A DNA stretch of 64,000 nt from an uncultured Pseudomonadales bacterium (GTDB taxonomy: Bacteria > Pseudomonadota > Gammaproteobacteria > Pseudomonadales > Pseudohongiellaceae): NCBI GenBank assembly GCA_943789485.1, contig CALSUH010000002.1, positions 21,001 to 85,000 of the forward strand, written 5' to 3'. A program made the translations under genes and the position numbers. Below are positions 62,821 through 64,000 of the stretch, one piece after another. The stretch's first letter is position 1. Every line of letters begins with the position of its first letter. The notes beneath the pieces were generated by a model. It worked only from the letters and a program-made list of their open reading frames with translations, ran no database searches and was not told the origin of the DNA.

Positions 62821-64000
62821 ATGAATAGTTCCAATAACAATTCCGAAGAAAGCTCCAAAGACATAATCGCCGACCTGCAAAGTCGCAATATGGTAGTTCA
62901 GCTCGCCGGCGGTGATGAGCTTAAGTCGCACCTAGCGACAGACAGTCGCGCAGTGTATTGCGGCTTTGACCCCACGGCGTCTAGCTTACATATAGGTAGC
63001 ATGGTGCCTCTACTGGCGTTGAAGCGTTTTCAGATGGCCGGCCACAAGCCAATTGCGTTAGTTGGCGGGGCGACAGGCATGATCGGCGATCCGAGCTTCA
63101 AAGACAGTGAGCGCAAGCTCAACTCCAGTGATGTCATTTCTGACTGGGTTGAGCAGCTGAAGCCACAATTGAGCCAATTCTTGGATTTCGACTGTGGAGA
63201 GAACTCAGCCGTCCTCGTGAATAACTTGGATTGGACCAAGGACTACGATGTTCTTAGTTTTCTACGCGATGTCGGTAAGCACTTTGCTGTGAATGCTATG
63301 ATCCAGAAGGAATCGGTCAAACAACGGTTAGAAAGAGAAGGTGAAGGCATCTCCTTTACTGAATTCAGCTACATGATTCTGCAGTCTTTCGATTTTGCCG
63401 AATTAAACAAACGTTACGACTGCACCGTGCAAATCGGCGGCAGCGACCAGTGGGGCAACATTACCGGCGGTATAGACCTAACTCGGCGCATGAATCAGGC
63501 GCAGGTATATGGCGCCACATTACCTCTGGTCACGAAATCAGACGGTACCAAGTTCGGTAAGAGCGAGAGCGGCACTATCTGGCTGGACCCGAACAGGACT
63601 TCTCCTTATGCCTTCTATCAGTTCTGGCTAGGCACGGCTGACGCAGACGTCTATAACTTCATGAAGTATTTCACCTTCCTCTCGGCACATGAGATAGATG
63701 CGATCGAAACAACAGATAAGGCGTCGGGTACTAAGCCCGAGGCGCAGGGTATTCTTGCCAGGCATGTTACTGAACTCGCGCACGGCGAGCAGGGGCTCAC
63801 AGCAGCTACTCGCATCAGCGAAGCGTTGTTCTCAGGAGATATTAACTCGCTAACCGGTGATGATCTGCAGCAATTAGAGCTGGATGGTTTGCCCTGTTCT
63901 AGCATTGCAGCCGACAGCGCTGGTATCGTTGAGGTGTTGGTAGCCACCGAATTGGCGAAGTCGAACAAGATGGCACGGGAATTCCTAGGCAACAACGCTG
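62821..64000 (+). CDS. tyrS: Tyrosyl-tRNA synthetase, 3' partial
   Basis: The frame from the ATG at 62821 stays open to the window edge (393 codons). It is a class I synthetase: [20 protein letters not shown] carries the HIGH motif (LHIGS), [17 protein letters not shown] the tyrosine site, and [19 protein letters not shown] the KMSKS-like loop (KFGKS). The last coded part is the start of the C-terminal tRNA-binding domain. It charges tRNA-Tyr. It is divergent from the M23 peptidase gene with 235 bases between, as in Pseudomonas. Confidence 0.97.
   Translation, partial: MNSSNNNSEESSKDIIADLQSRNMVVQLAGGDELKSHLATDSRAVYCGFDPTASSLHIGSMVPLLALKRFQMAGHKPIALVGGATGMIGDPSFKDSERKLNSSDVISDWVEQLKPQLSQFLDFDCGENSAVLVNNLDWTKDYDVLSFLRDVGKHFAVNAMIQKESVKQRLEREGEGISFTEFSYMILQSFDFAELNKRYDCTVQIGGSDQWGNITGGIDLTRRMNQAQVYGATLPLVTKSDGTKFGKSESGTIWLDPNRTSPYAFYQFWLGTADADVYNFMKYFTFLSAHEIDAIETTDKASGTKPEAQGILARHVTELAHGEQGLTAATRISEALFSGDINSLTGDDLQQLELDGLPCSSIAADSAGIVEVLVATELAKSNKMAREFLGNNA

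Overview
The window reads as a chromosomal segment of a gammaproteobacterium, probably a free-living marine heterotroph. The evidence is the core gene order (smpB-ratA-rnfH, bamE-fur-recN-grpE-dnaK-dnaJ, then argC-erpA-anmK-M23 peptidase-tyrS, a Pseudomonas-like order), the sigma32 promoters, the tmRNA and the many TonB receptors and exported enzymes. A finer taxonomic placement is not possible from the sequence alone.

Layout. 1-5.7 kb: the end of a PQQ-type quinoprotein, a CE15-like glucuronoyl esterase, a cyclophilin lipoprotein and a membrane-anchored split-barrel protein, separated by two unusual arrays of a palindrome-ended repeat. 5.7-13.4 kb: a catabolic cluster with ribokinase, a ribose-type ABC importer (binding lipoprotein, ATPase, permease) and two exported ADP-ribosylglycohydrolase-fold proteins, one divergent and one at the operon end. 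13.6-31.2 kb: an A+T-richer accessory zone with an isomerase remnant, a Tat-exported HD protein, HipBA, a 1397-residue exported beta-rich protein paired with a YVTN/di-heme cytochrome, an exported esterase, an IS6-type element, an FG-GAP protein, scrambled pieces of an HGG-type small gene and a cassette with an ankyrin/zinc-binding protein. That cassette is bracketed by two identical 239-bp repeats and abuts the tmRNA gene. 31.3-36.1 kb: ssrA, smpB, a sodium symporter, ratA, rnfH, a cory-CC-star protein and an ArsA ATPase. 36.2-46.4 kb: metal/siderophore uptake, with a His/acid-rich TonB receptor between two small Cys/His proteins, a frame-broken siderophore-type receptor, an ABC exporter with two DUF3526-type permeases and an exported AstE/AspA-like hydrolase. 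46.4-64 kb: core genes from bamE to tyrS.

Several core genes (dnaK, dnaJ, a PfkB kinase, hemL, hemJ, argC) and the siderophore receptor carry many single-base frame breaks, nearly all insertions, confined to about 39.5-40.5 kb and 51.0-57.2 kb. Other core genes are clean. This looks like residual sequencing or assembly error in two patches rather than pseudogenisation, although thiE does appear truly truncated.

The most promising biology is the pairing of exported ADP-ribosylglycohydrolase-fold enzymes with a complete ribose-type uptake and phosphorylation route, the nested-truncation repeat arrays, and the tmRNA-adjacent cassette with copies of the ssrA 3' end.
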